Shown here: one piece after another, positions 26,347 to 34,769 of the stretch
Position numbering within the stretch: the stretch's first letter is position 1
How the letters are laid out: each line of letters starts with the position of its first letter
Source of the DNA: JBHJGP01 sp050331695
Lineage (GTDB): Bacteria; Pseudomonadota; Alphaproteobacteria; Geminicoccales; Geminicoccaceae
NCBI GenBank assembly: GCA_050331695.1
Contig: JBHJGP010000003.1
Span: 186,001-250,000 of the forward strand
Direction: 5' to 3'
Length of the DNA stretch: 64,000 nt
Made by a program: the position numbers and the translations under genes
Notes under the pieces: generated by a model
Databases searched by the model: none
What the model was told of the DNA's origin: nothing
What the model saw: only the letters and a program-made list of their open reading frames with translations

Positions 26347-27410
26347 GTGACATGGTCGAGCCCGGCGCCACGATCGGCGTGCTGGGCGGTGGCCAGTTGG
26401 GACGAATGCTGGTGGCAGCGGCCGTCCGCCTGGGCTACCGCACCCGCGTCCTGACCGACCAGGCCGACAGTCCCGCCAGTTGGCTCTGTCCGGACGCGCG
26501 CGTCGCCTCCTACCGCGATCAGGACGCGCTGACCCGTTTCGCGGACGGGCTTTCCGTGGTGACCCTGGAATTCGAAAACATTCCGCTCGAAACGCTCCAG
26601 TTTCTGGAAGGCCTGGTTCCGGTGAGGCCCGGTTCCGAGATTCTGGCTGTCTGTCAGGACCGGATCGCCGAGAAGCGCTGGCTTGCGGCGAACGGTTTTG
26701 AGCCGGTCGTCTTCCGCACCGTCGAGAACACCGACGATCTGTCCACGTGCCAAGAGCTGACCTGGGAACGTTCCGTTCTGAAGACGGCGCGCAGCGGTTA
26801 TGACGGCAAGGGTCAGCGCTGGCTCGCGGCTGTTGGCGGTGTTGCGGAAGCCTGGGCGGAACTCGGCTACCAGCCTTGCATCCTGGAACAGGCAATCGCG
26901 CTAGACCATGAGCTGTCCGTTTTGGTGGCGCGCGGCGAAGGCGGTTCGATCGAGACCTTTCCCATCACCCAGAACCAACACCGAGACGGCATTCTGTGCC
27001 AGAGCAGCGTGCCGTACCGTGGCCCGGCCAAAGTCGCCGAGGAAGCGCGCGGCCGCGCCATGGCCATCGCTGAAAAACTCGGTCTGGTCGGCCTTCTCGC
27101 CGTTGAAATGTTCGTCGACGGGAATGGTCACCTATTTGTCAACGAACTGGCGCCCCGGCCGCACAACTCCGGTCACTGGACGCTTGACGCGGCGACCTGC
27201 GATCAGTTTGAACAAACGGTCCGTGCCATTTGCGGGCTGCCCCTGGCCAAGCCAATCATGCTTAGACCGGCGAAAATGCTCAATCTCATCGGCGATCAGG
27301 TCGCCACCCGGTTGGATTGGCTTGCGACGGATCGCGCGAAAGTGCACCTTTATGGAAAGACCGAGTGGCGAGCCGGCCGCAAGATGGGGCATGTGACGCA
27401 ATTTGAATAA
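26343..27410 (+). CDS. purK: N5-carboxyaminoimidazole ribonucleotide synthase PurK
   Basis: This 355-residue ATP-grasp enzyme makes N5-CAIR from AIR, bicarbonate and ATP and supplies PurE. It has the N-terminal motif IGVLGGGQLGRMLVAAA, an ATP-grasp core with LKTARSGYDGKGQ, and EMFVDGNGHLFVNELAPRPHNSGH. A GTG start overlaps the purE stop; ATG 26352 is a second option. The 3' end overlaps the GGDEF gene by 8 nt if that gene starts at its first TTG. Confidence 0.95.
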   Translation: MSDMVEPGATIGVLGGGQLGRMLVAAAVRLGYRTRVLTDQADSPASWLCPDARVASYRDQDALTRFADGLSVVTLEFENIPLETLQFLEGLVPVRPGSEILAVCQDRIAEKRWLAANGFEPVVFRTVENTDDLSTCQELTWERSVLKTARSGYDGKGQRWLAAVGGVAEAWAELGYQPCILEQAIALDHELSVLVARGEGGSIETFPITQNQHRDGILCQSSVPYRGPAKVAEEARGRAMAIAEKLGLVGLLAVEMFVDGNGHLFVNELAPRPHNSGHWTLDAATCDQFEQTVRAICGLPLAKPIMLRPAKMLNLIGDQVATRLDWLATDRAKVHLYGKTEWRAGRKMGHVTQFE

Positions 27411-28086
27411 GGCACGCAAAAAAGGGCAGCCCGGCCTGATGGCGGAGTTCAGTGACGATGAGGTCGCGGAGCTGACCGGCCTGCCGATCAACATGCTGAC
27501 GCCCGAGGTTCGCGATGCGATTTTGAGCCTGTTGCGGGACAAGGCGACCCTGATCGAAGAGGTGGCCTTCCGCAAGCAGCGCGAAGCCGAACTCGAGCGC
27601 CTGGCCGACGAGGATTCGCTCGTACCGATCAGCAACCGGCGATCCTTCATGCGCGAGCTTTCGCGCGCGATCCGCTGCATAGAACGCTACGGAACGCCCG
27701 GCAGCGTCCTCTATTTCGATCTCAACAATCTGAAGCGCATCAACGATACGCTGGGCCATGCCGCCGGCGACGCGGCGCTCAAACACATCGCCGAGCTTCT
27801 CTTGAGACATCTGCGGGCATCGGACGTCTTCGCGCGGCTTGGTGGTGACGAGTTCGCGGTGCTTTTGATGTGGGCTGATCTGGAGACGGCGCGGTCGAAA
27901 GCGGAGGCCCTTGCCGAGCTGGTCCGCTCCCGACCGCTCGAATGGGAGGGGCAGAAGATCACCCTCGAACTGGCCCATGGCGCTTACGCTTTTGCGCCGG
28001 GCGAAAGTGCCGAGGCGGTCGTTCAGGCGGCGGATTCCGAGATGTACGCCCGCAAACGGGCGATGAAGGCCACGGACACGGTTTAG
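27403..28086 (+). CDS. GGDEF diguanylate cyclase
   Basis: This 227-residue soluble protein has a short N-terminal helical region with a coiled coil and then a GGDEF domain from about residue 70. It has the metal/substrate motif YFDLNNLKRINDTLGH, an intact GGDEF at 147-151, and an intact RxxD inhibitory site (RASD, 138-141) exactly five residues before it. An active, product-inhibited c-di-GMP synthase is therefore expected. No transmembrane or known sensory domain is visible. The first start is TTG 27403, overlapping purK; ATG 27439 is possible. It ends the csrA-purE-purK operon. Confidence 0.88.
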   Translation: MNKARKKGQPGLMAEFSDDEVAELTGLPINMLTPEVRDAILSLLRDKATLIEEVAFRKQREAELERLADEDSLVPISNRRSFMRELSRAIRCIERYGTPGSVLYFDLNNLKRINDTLGHAAGDAALKHIAELLLRHLRASDVFARLGGDEFAVLLMWADLETARSKAEALAELVRSRPLEWEGQKITLELAHGAYAFAPGESAEAVVQAADSEMYARKRAMKATDTV

Positions 28087-28091
28087 CGTGT

Positions 28092-28119
28092 CCTGAGCCG
28101 CCTGTTTAGCTGGCTTAGG
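28092..28119. terminator. Inverted repeat between convergent genes
   Basis: CCTGAGCC and GGCTTAGG can pair as an eight-base-pair stem with one G-T pair and a 12-base loop, located between the convergent GGDEF and DUF465 genes. It could act in both directions. No T-run follows. Confidence 0.3.
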
Positions 28120-28303
28120 CGATGATATCGGGGTGGCGAGACGCTTCGATGCGAATGATCCGGTCGCGAAGCGCCAGTTTTTGCTTCTTCAGTTTTTGGA
28201 TCTCCAACGGACTGACGACATTTTCAACGACCAATTGCTTGATCCGTTCGTCGAGCGCCCGGTGAGCTGCCTTCAAACTGTCCAATTCCGTATCGATGAC
28301 CAT
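28115..28303 (-). CDS. YdcH/DUF465 family small protein
   Basis: This 62-residue helical protein, MVIDTELDSLKAAHRALDER..., has the DUF465 pattern of two helices: SLKAAHRALDERIKQL, then EIQKLKKQKLALRDRIIRIEA. Function is unknown; homologues are widespread in proteobacteria and are often predicted coiled coils. The start is the ATG complementary to 28301-28303; a much longer reading frame upstream is not needed by the family. It is convergent with the GGDEF gene. Confidence 0.75.
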   Translation of the reverse strand: MVIDTELDSLKAAHRALDERIKQLVVENVVSPLEIQKLKKQKLALRDRIIRIEASRHPDIIA

Positions 28304-28431
28304 GATCTCGTGATCTTGCCAATCCGTCCGAGCGCCCAAGTGCCTGAGATTATCACAAATCCAGCGGTGAACGGTAGGGATCGGGTTGATGCGGTAGCGC
28401 CGTGTGAGCCCCGCCGCCACAGGTGCGTTTG

Positions 28432-28938
28432 ATGGACCGCCTGTCTGACCCGTCCTTCTGGCAATTCGCCTGCGAGCGCTACACCCGCGCCGGCGTGACG
28501 GAGCGGCTTCTCCGATGGCAGGACGCAAACGGCATCGACGTGATCGAGATCTTGGTGGGTCTTTGGTTGGCCGAACGGGGCGTGGCCTTGGACTCCGCTC
28601 GCCTAGGCGATTTACGGAGTGCGACACAAAGCTGGTCGTGCGAGGCCATCTACGATTTTCGCGTCTGGCGGCGGCGGTTCAAAAAGCTAACGGCCTTGCC
28701 CGAGGCGATGGACCGAACGGAGGATCATGTTTCGCTCTACAAGCGGGCTTGTTCGCTGGAGCTTGAGATGGAGAGGCTCCAGATTGAGCGCACGGAGAGC
28801 CTGGCTCGCACTTGGCCGAGCACCGAGCCGCCGTCGCCCGCTCTGGCGGAGGCCAATCTGAGAAGGGTCATCGGCGATGACCCGTCCGGCCTCTCCGATA
28901 TCCGGGCCCTCGTCATGCTGGTCTTCGAGCGACCCTAG
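28432..28938 (+). CDS. TIGR02444 family protein (DUF2390)
   Basis: This 168-residue all-helical protein of unknown function has the family N-terminus FWQFACERYTRAGVTERLL, followed by LLRWQDANGIDVIEILVGLWL. The central stretch has WRRRFKKL and the helices around LYKRACSLELEMERLQ. ATG 28432 has an AGG eight bases upstream. It is convergent with the gamma-glutamyltransferase-family gene. Confidence 0.7.
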   Translation: MDRLSDPSFWQFACERYTRAGVTERLLRWQDANGIDVIEILVGLWLAERGVALDSARLGDLRSATQSWSCEAIYDFRVWRRRFKKLTALPEAMDRTEDHVSLYKRACSLELEMERLQIERTESLARTWPSTEPPSPALAEANLRRVIGDDPSGLSDIRALVMLVFERP

Positions 28939-28957
28939 GCGACAACGGATGACAACG

Positions 28958-30586
28958 CTATCTGGCGGCGACGGTGCCGTCCGATCGCGGGTCACTGGCC
29001 CCTTCCATGAGGCCATTGGGGTGGTGCACCACCGCCCCGGCGTGGCCGACGATCTCGTCGAAATCCTTAACCAGATCGACCTCGTGGCCGGCGCTCGCAA
29101 GCGCATCGATCAGCGTCAGGGAGAAACGGTTCTCGAGCTTCAGCGACGCCGTGTCCTCACCCCAGGTACGCCCCAGGAGCCAGCGCGGTGCGGTGATCGC
29201 CTCCTGCAGGTTCTGGCCGTAGATCGCATGGCGCGCGAACAAGATTGCCTGGGTCTGGGGCTGGCCGTCACCGCCCATGGCGCCATATGCCATCAGCCGA
29301 CCATCGCCAAGACGGGCGATCGCCGGCTGGATGGTGTGGCGCGGTCGACGGCGCGGCTTCAGATGGTTTTGGTGTTCAGGATCGAGGGAGAAGCTGATAC
29401 CCCGGTTTTGCCAATGTATGCCGGTCTCGGGCAGCATCACGCCGGAGCCGAATTCCCAGTAGATCGATTGAATGAAGCTGACCGCGCGGCCGTCGCGATC
29501 GATGGCACCGAGCCAGACCGTGTCGCCACCCGGTTCGGCATCGGGCCAGGGCGAGGCTCGTTTCGGGTCAATCGCCGAGGCGAGTTCGGGTATGGCGACC
29601 GGCTGAAGAAAGGTTTCAGGCTCGAACGTCATGTAGGCCGGGTCGGTGACGAAGGTGTCGCGAACCCGAAGCGCGACCTTGGTAGCTTCGACCAGAGCAT
29701 GGACGAAGTCGAAACCTTCAGCTTCCCGCACGCCGATATGGGCGAACACGGCCAGAAGGACCAGGGACGCCAGACCCTGGGTCGGCGGCGGCATGTTGAA
29801 CAGCCTGTGCCCGGCGACCGACACCGTCAGCGGCGCCACATCCGTAATCGCCTGGTGGCGGTCGAGATCGTCGAGCCGAAGCGGCGTGTCGAGGGCTTCC
29901 AGATCTGAAGCCAGACTTCGGGCCAGATCGCCTCGATAGAAATCGTCCAAGCCGGCTTTTGCCAGTCGCTCGAGTGTCGTCGCTAGTTCTGGCTGGCGAA
30001 GCCGATCCCCATCTGCTGGTGGCTTGCCATGGGGAAAGAAGGTGGCGGCGAACGCGGATCGGTGCGCCAGTTCGTCGAACTTGGCCCTGCTGGCCTTCGC
30101 CTGGCTTCGGCTGACGGCGACGCCCTCCTGGGCATAGTGGACCGCTTCCTCGAGAAGGCGTGTCATCGGCAAACGGCCGTCCAGGCGTTGCTCGCTGTAG
30201 CGATAGCCGGCCTGCCAACCTGAAACCGCGCCGGCGACGGTAAGGGCGGTGTCCGCCCCCCGGCCGGGCAACGCCGAAAGTCCTCGTTCACGGTAGTAAT
30301 CGATGCTGGCCAGGCCCGCCGCGGCACCGCAGGCATCGATGCCGACCGGATCTTCGCCGGGCTCGGCGATCAGCCAGACACTATCTCCGCCGAGCCCGTT
30401 CATATGCGGGTAGCACACCGCTATGACCGCCGCCGCGGCGATCATCGCCTCGACCGCGTTGCCGCCCTCGTCGAGAACCCGAAGGCCGGCGTTGGCGGCC
30501 AGGTGATGCGGAGCGCTGACCACGCCGCCGAAAGAGCGAACCGTTTCAAACACCGAAGCCGCAAACCGCCCTTGAACCAGCGACAC
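28958..30586 (-). CDS. Gamma-glutamyltransferase family Ntn hydrolase
   Basis: This 542-residue member of the GGT/oxamate-amidohydrolase (HpxW-like) family is normally self-processed into two chains at an internal Thr. The N-terminal segment GGVVSAPHHLAANAGLRVLDEGGNAVEAMIAAA is diagnostic. The putative nucleophile lies in GGDTVWLGAIDRDG, near residue 360, where GGTs have TTH. GSGVMLPETGIHWQNRG and the late AMGGDGQPQ match the oxyanion region. No signal peptide is evident, so the enzyme is probably cytoplasmic, unlike periplasmic Ggt. This favours an amidase-like role. The start is GTG. Confidence 0.82.
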   Translation of the reverse strand: MSLVQGRFAASVFETVRSFGGVVSAPHHLAANAGLRVLDEGGNAVEAMIAAAAVIAVCYPHMNGLGGDSVWLIAEPGEDPVGIDACGAAAGLASIDYYRERGLSALPGRGADTALTVAGAVSGWQAGYRYSEQRLDGRLPMTRLLEEAVHYAQEGVAVSRSQAKASRAKFDELAHRSAFAATFFPHGKPPADGDRLRQPELATTLERLAKAGLDDFYRGDLARSLASDLEALDTPLRLDDLDRHQAITDVAPLTVSVAGHRLFNMPPPTQGLASLVLLAVFAHIGVREAEGFDFVHALVEATKVALRVRDTFVTDPAYMTFEPETFLQPVAIPELASAIDPKRASPWPDAEPGGDTVWLGAIDRDGRAVSFIQSIYWEFGSGVMLPETGIHWQNRGISFSLDPEHQNHLKPRRRPRHTIQPAIARLGDGRLMAYGAMGGDGQPQTQAILFARHAIYGQNLQEAITAPRWLLGRTWGEDTASLKLENRFSLTLIDALASAGHEVDLVKDFDEIVGHAGAVVHHPNGLMEGASDPRSDGTVAAR

Positions 30587-30721
30587 TCGGTCGCTTCACT
30601 GTCGAATGTTGGATGCGTTTTCTAGCGGTTCGCGCGCACCGAGGCCAGCTTTGCCAAGAGCCTGGAGCCCGGAGGATTGGATGGCCGCCGTCACGCGGCC
30701 CGTTATTGGTCGCTTGCGTGC

Positions 30722-30874
30722 TTAACGAAGACCGGGCGCGCGGAACACGGCGCGAACAGCCCGAACAAAGGCACCGGGGGCCTTTGAGAAGGTTTCCGCA
30801 CGCAGACGCTGGCCCGCTGCCAGGCCCCGTTCGACGTCCTGCCACCGCAAAGCATTTTCCTGCCGTTCGATCAT
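30722..30874 (-). CDS. Small hypothetical protein (50 aa)
   Basis: This short frame begins MIERQENALRWQDVERG and ends at TAA. It is preceded by AGGAGACAGGTG, a strong ribosome-binding site at good spacing. The product is basic and probably helical (RAVRAVFRAPGLR at the C-terminus), with no membrane segment. It is divergent from the LysR gene, whose start lies about 100 nt away, so the regulator may control it. I do not recognise the family. Confidence 0.5.
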   Translation of the reverse strand: MIERQENALRWQDVERGLAAGQRLRAETFSKAPGAFVRAVRAVFRAPGLR

Positions 30875-30978
30875 CACCTGTCTCCTGAGGTGGGCTGTTC
30901 GATGACCGATAGATTAGACACTTGCCCAAAAAGCAAAAGTCACGCAAAATTCCTAAGAATAAGGAACTGAGAGAACAA

Positions 30979-31893
30979 ATGGATCGGTTGAGCGACACCG
31001 ACATGTTTCTGGCGATCGTCGAAGGCGGCAGCTTTTCGGCGGCCGCTCGGCAGCTAGGTCGTACGCCATCATCGATCAGCAAGCAGATGGCGCGGATGGA
31101 GGACCGCTTGGGCGCGCGCCTGGTCCAGCGCACCACGCGGAAGCTCAATCTCACCTCCGAGGGCCGCATCTTCTACGAACGCTGTCGGGTGATCATGACC
31201 GAGCTTCGCGAGGCCGAAGCGGCGGTCGCGGCGGCGGAGGAGCGGCCGCGCGGGGTCTTGCGGGTGACCGCGCCGGTGCCTTTCGGTCGCTATCAGATGC
31301 AGTCGATCATTCCCGACTTTCTCGATCGCTACCCGGAGGTGGAGCTTGACCTCACGCTCAGCGATGCGATTGCCGATCTGATCAGCGAGGGCTTGGATCT
31401 CGGGATCAGGATCGGCGGCCTGGCCGACGAGAGCCTGGTCGTGCGCAAATTGGCCGAGAACCGCCGTATCCTCTGCGCCTCGCCGGCCTATCTCGCGGCT
31501 CGCGGAACACCGTCCTCACCGGATGATCTCAAGCATCACAACTGCCTGAACTACACCAACAATCTGCAACTGAACGACTGGCCCTTCGAGACCGGCCAGG
31601 GCGTAATCGCCAGCCGTTTCGACGGCAATTTCCGCGCCAATAGCGGCGAGCTCCTGTTCGAGCTGGCGCTCGCCGGTTTGGGGATTATTCGGGCTTCCGA
31701 GTTCATGGCGGGCCCGGCGATCCAGCGGGGCGATCTGGTCCAACTCCTGCCTGAATTCGGTCTCGGCGACAGCCCGGATATCGTCGCCGTCTATCCGCAC
31801 CGACGGCACCTCTCGGCCAAGGTCAGAGCGTTCGTCGATTTCATGGTCGAGCGCTTTCATCCCGTCCCGCCCTGGCGTTGTTCTTTGTCCTAG
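30979..31893 (+). CDS. LysR family transcriptional regulator
   Basis: This 304-residue LysR-type regulator has an N-terminal winged HTH (FLAIVEGGSFSAAARQLGRTPSSISKQMARMEDRLGARLVQRTTRKLNLT). A substrate-binding domain begins near GVLRVTAPVPFGRYQMQSIIPDFLDRYPEVELDLTLSD, typical of the YhjC/DsdC-like subgroup that controls oxidoreductases. ATG 30979 follows AAGGAA; upstream in-frame codons lack a ribosome-binding site. It is divergent from the 50-residue gene and the GGT-family gene; these are the likely targets. Confidence 0.88.
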   Translation: MDRLSDTDMFLAIVEGGSFSAAARQLGRTPSSISKQMARMEDRLGARLVQRTTRKLNLTSEGRIFYERCRVIMTELREAEAAVAAAEERPRGVLRVTAPVPFGRYQMQSIIPDFLDRYPEVELDLTLSDAIADLISEGLDLGIRIGGLADESLVVRKLAENRRILCASPAYLAARGTPSSPDDLKHHNCLNYTNNLQLNDWPFETGQGVIASRFDGNFRANSGELLFELALAGLGIIRASEFMAGPAIQRGDLVQLLPEFGLGDSPDIVAVYPHRRHLSAKVRAFVDFMVERFHPVPPWRCSLS

Positions 31894-31972
31894 GACCACC
31901 GGCGCGGTTCGCATGCTTCTGTAATACGGCTCAAGTAAAGACGCGTCGGCAAACTGCCAGGGAGTGATGCGG

Positions 31973-33625
31973 ATGCCGGTCGATCGAAGAAAATCTCTTC
32001 AACTGATTGCCGTTGCCGGAGCGGCTTTGTCCCAAGTCGGGCCCGCCGGTCGCGCTGCCGAAGGTGCCGAAAGCACGATCTTTCAGCACGGCGTGGCCAG
32101 CGGTGATCCCGACGAACAAAGTGTGGTTTTATGGACGCGGGTGACGACGGACGAGGCGAGCACGCCGGTCCGGTGGGCTTTGGCAACGGATCCCGAGTTT
32201 CAGACGGTTCTAAGCGAGGGACAAGCGACGGCCACCAGCGAACGCGACCACACGGTCAAGGTCGTTGCTGAGGCCCTGGAGCCCGGTTCCACCTATTACT
32301 ATCGCTTCACCAGCGGCGATGAGACCTCGGTGGTCGGCCGGACCAAGACCCTGCCGACCGGCAACGTCGATCTGCTGGGGATCGCGCTGGCGTCCTGCTC
32401 CAACTACGCGTTCGGCCACTTCAACGCCTATGACGCGATCGCCGAGGACGAAGCGGTCGATCTGGTCTTCCACACAGGCGACTACATCTACGAGTATGGG
32501 GCGGACGAGTGGGGCGACGACACCGGCCAGAAGCTGGGCCGCCGCCACGATCCATCCCATGAGATCGTTAGTCTCGACGACTATCGGCGCCGCCACGCTC
32601 AGTACAAGAGTGATGCCGGCTCCAGAGCGATGCACGCGGCGCACCCCTTCGTCGCCTGTTGGGACGATCACGAGACGACCAACAATCCCTGGACCGGCGG
32701 TGCCGGCAATCATGACCCGGAGACCGAGGGTGACTGGGAGGCGCGCCGTGATGCCTCGCTCCAGGCCTATTTCGAGTGGATGCCGATCCGTGATCCGGAG
32801 CCGGGCCAAGCCCTCCATGAATATTGGCGCACCTACAAGTTCGGCGATCTGGCCTCGCTGGTGATCCTGGAAACCCGCCACACCGCCCGCGACGAGCAGC
32901 CGCCTTACCCGGACTACTCGACCTTCGAGACCGAGCAAGATCGGGACCGTTACGTTGCCGATGTGCTGGGCGACCCGTCCCGCCGAATGCTCTCGTCCGC
33001 CATGGAGCAACACGTCGCCGAAAGTCTGGCGGCGTCGGTCGAAGCGAACCAGCCCTGGCGGCTGATCGGCACCGCCAGCCCGATGGCCCGGTTCCTGGTC
33101 CCCGATCTCGTCGCCGGCGGCATCAAGGAAGACCTGTTTCCGCCCGACGGCCGGTATCTGATCGAAACGGGCAAATGGAACCTGCCTTGGTACAGCGACA
33201 CCTGGGACGGCTACCGGGCCGCCCGCGAAGACTTCTTCCAGCTTGCCAGCGACGCTGGCGCCCAGGATCTTCTGGTGCTCACCGGTGACACCCACAACTT
33301 CTTTGCCAACCAGCTTTTCAACGACGCCGGCGATACGGTTGGCGTCGAGATCGGGACCGCGGGCATCGCTTCGCCCGGGGAATTCATGGATGTGGGCTTC
33401 GATGCCGATGTCGTCGAGCGCATCGACGAGCTGTTCGTCGAAGGCATGGACGAGGTGCGTTGGACCCATAGCAGGCACCAGGGATATGTCCGCCTGGTCC
33501 TGTCGCCAGACGCCGCGGACGTCACTTATGTGGGTGTCAGCACGGTTCTCGAACCCGACTACGAAACCCTCGAGATCAGGAAAGAGCGGGTGGTGAAGTC
33601 GGGCGACAGGCTGGTTTACGCTTAG
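31973..33625 (+). CDS. phoD: PhoD-like alkaline phosphatase (phosphodiesterase)
   Basis: This 550-residue secreted Ca/Fe phosphatase releases phosphate from phosphomono- and diesters. The N-terminus DRRKSLQLIAVAGAAL is a twin-arginine signal, as expected for PhoD. The PhoD N-domain shows FQHGVASGDPDEQSVVLWTRV. The metallophosphatase core has the segments SCSNYAFGHFNAY, FHTGDYIYEYG, CWDDHETTNN, and LTGDTHNFFANQL. ATG 31973 has AGGGAG upstream; ATG 31967 is equally possible. No Pho box was found by eye. Confidence 0.92.
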   Translation: MPVDRRKSLQLIAVAGAALSQVGPAGRAAEGAESTIFQHGVASGDPDEQSVVLWTRVTTDEASTPVRWALATDPEFQTVLSEGQATATSERDHTVKVVAEALEPGSTYYYRFTSGDETSVVGRTKTLPTGNVDLLGIALASCSNYAFGHFNAYDAIAEDEAVDLVFHTGDYIYEYGADEWGDDTGQKLGRRHDPSHEIVSLDDYRRRHAQYKSDAGSRAMHAAHPFVACWDDHETTNNPWTGGAGNHDPETEGDWEARRDASLQAYFEWMPIRDPEPGQALHEYWRTYKFGDLASLVILETRHTARDEQPPYPDYSTFETEQDRDRYVADVLGDPSRRMLSSAMEQHVAESLAASVEANQPWRLIGTASPMARFLVPDLVAGGIKEDLFPPDGRYLIETGKWNLPWYSDTWDGYRAAREDFFQLASDAGAQDLLVLTGDTHNFFANQLFNDAGDTVGVEIGTAGIASPGEFMDVGFDADVVERIDELFVEGMDEVRWTHSRHQGYVRLVLSPDAADVTYVGVSTVLEPDYETLEIRKERVVKSGDRLVYA

Positions 33626-33636
33626 TCGCTTACCGG

Positions 33637-33668
33637 GCGGCCACAGGTGGGCTCAAATCTGTGGTCGC
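33637..33668. terminator. Hairpin between convergent phoD and dusA
   Basis: GCGGCCACAG and CTGTGGTCGC form a ten-base-pair stem with one G-T pair around a 12-base loop, between the two convergent stops. A short pyrimidine run, TCCCTTT, follows on the plus strand. It is the best terminator candidate in the window and may serve both genes. Confidence 0.45.
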
Positions 33669-33682
33669 TCCCTTTGCCAAGG

Positions 33683-34666
33683 TTAGGCAGCGCTGCTCAA
33701 GACCTCGCTCGGCATCGCGTCCAGCAAAATGTCCGGGCCGGCGCCGGGCCGGGTCGCCGCCTCACTTAAATGCCGGCGCCAATTTCTTGCTCCGGGCAAG
33801 CCGTTGAACAGGCCGAGCATGTGCCGGCTGATGGCCTTGATCGGCACACCCTTTTCGTTCTCCGAAACGGCGTAGTCGTGCATCGCGGCAACGATCGCGG
33901 CACGGTCCAGATCCGCTGGTTCCCAGTAACGCGCGGCGGCGTCCAGGGCTCCGAGCGATGCGGGGTTCTGATAGGCCTCCCGGCCAACCATGACCCCGTC
34001 GACATGGGCCAGATGGTCTCGGATCGCGTCGGCCGTCCTGATACCTCCGTTCAGCAGAATGGTAAGCTCCGGCAAGCGCTGCTTGAGGCGATAGACCCGT
34101 TCGTAGCGGAGCGGTGGTAGCTCGCGGTTTTCTCTAGGGCTAAGGCCCTGGAGCCAGGCCTTGCGCGCATGGACCGCGAACAGCCGGCAACCGGCCTCGG
34201 TGACGGTATCGACAAAGCGGTCCAAAAATGGCTGTTCATCACTGTCATCGATACCGATCCGACATTTGACGGTAACCGGTACGTCGCTCTCCCGGGCCAT
34301 GGCCAGAACGCTGGCCGCGACGAGCTCCGGCTCCGCCATCAGGCACGCGCCGAAGCGCCCCTTTTGAACCCGGTCGCTGGGACAGCCGACATTGAGGTTG
34401 ATGGCGTCGAAACGATAGTCCTGGGCAACGGCCGTCGCGCGGGCCAAGTTGTCCGGGTTGCTGCCGCCCAGTTGAAGAACCAGGGGATGTTCCGACGGGT
34501 GATGGTCGAGAAATCGGTCGCGGTCGCCAAAGAGGACAGCACCGGTCGTGATCATCTCCGTGTACAGCACCGCTTCCGGCGCCAGCAGCCGGTGGAAGTA
34601 CCGGCAGTGGCGGTCGGTCCAATCGATCATCGGCGCGACGGAGAACAGGTTGGGATCGGAGCGCAT
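33683..34666 (-). CDS. dusA: tRNA-dihydrouridine(20/20a) synthase DusA
   Basis: This flavoenzyme reduces uridine 20/20a in tRNA. It begins MRSDPNLFSVAPMIDWTDRHCRYF, the DusA signature, with the catalytic Cys in NLNVGCPSDRVQKGRFGACLM. The FMN site is in LNGGIRTADAI and GVMVGREAYQNP. I chose ATG 34666 because Dus proteins start just before the SVAPM motif; a TTG at 34738 would add 24 residues. The length (327 aa) is usual. Confidence 0.92.
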   Translation of the reverse strand: MRSDPNLFSVAPMIDWTDRHCRYFHRLLAPEAVLYTEMITTGAVLFGDRDRFLDHHPSEHPLVLQLGGSNPDNLARATAVAQDYRFDAINLNVGCPSDRVQKGRFGACLMAEPELVAASVLAMARESDVPVTVKCRIGIDDSDEQPFLDRFVDTVTEAGCRLFAVHARKAWLQGLSPRENRELPPLRYERVYRLKQRLPELTILLNGGIRTADAIRDHLAHVDGVMVGREAYQNPASLGALDAAARYWEPADLDRAAIVAAMHDYAVSENEKGVPIKAISRHMLGLFNGLPGARNWRRHLSEAATRPGAGPDILLDAMPSEVLSSAA

Positions 34667-34769
34667 GGCCCGCAGCAGCGTGAGTGAAGCCCCGGAGTGG
34701 CGCCGGCGACGATAAGCGAAAGGCTGACAAAAATCCAAACAGGTTCGAAAGGGCGGCTCGTCTTCGCGC

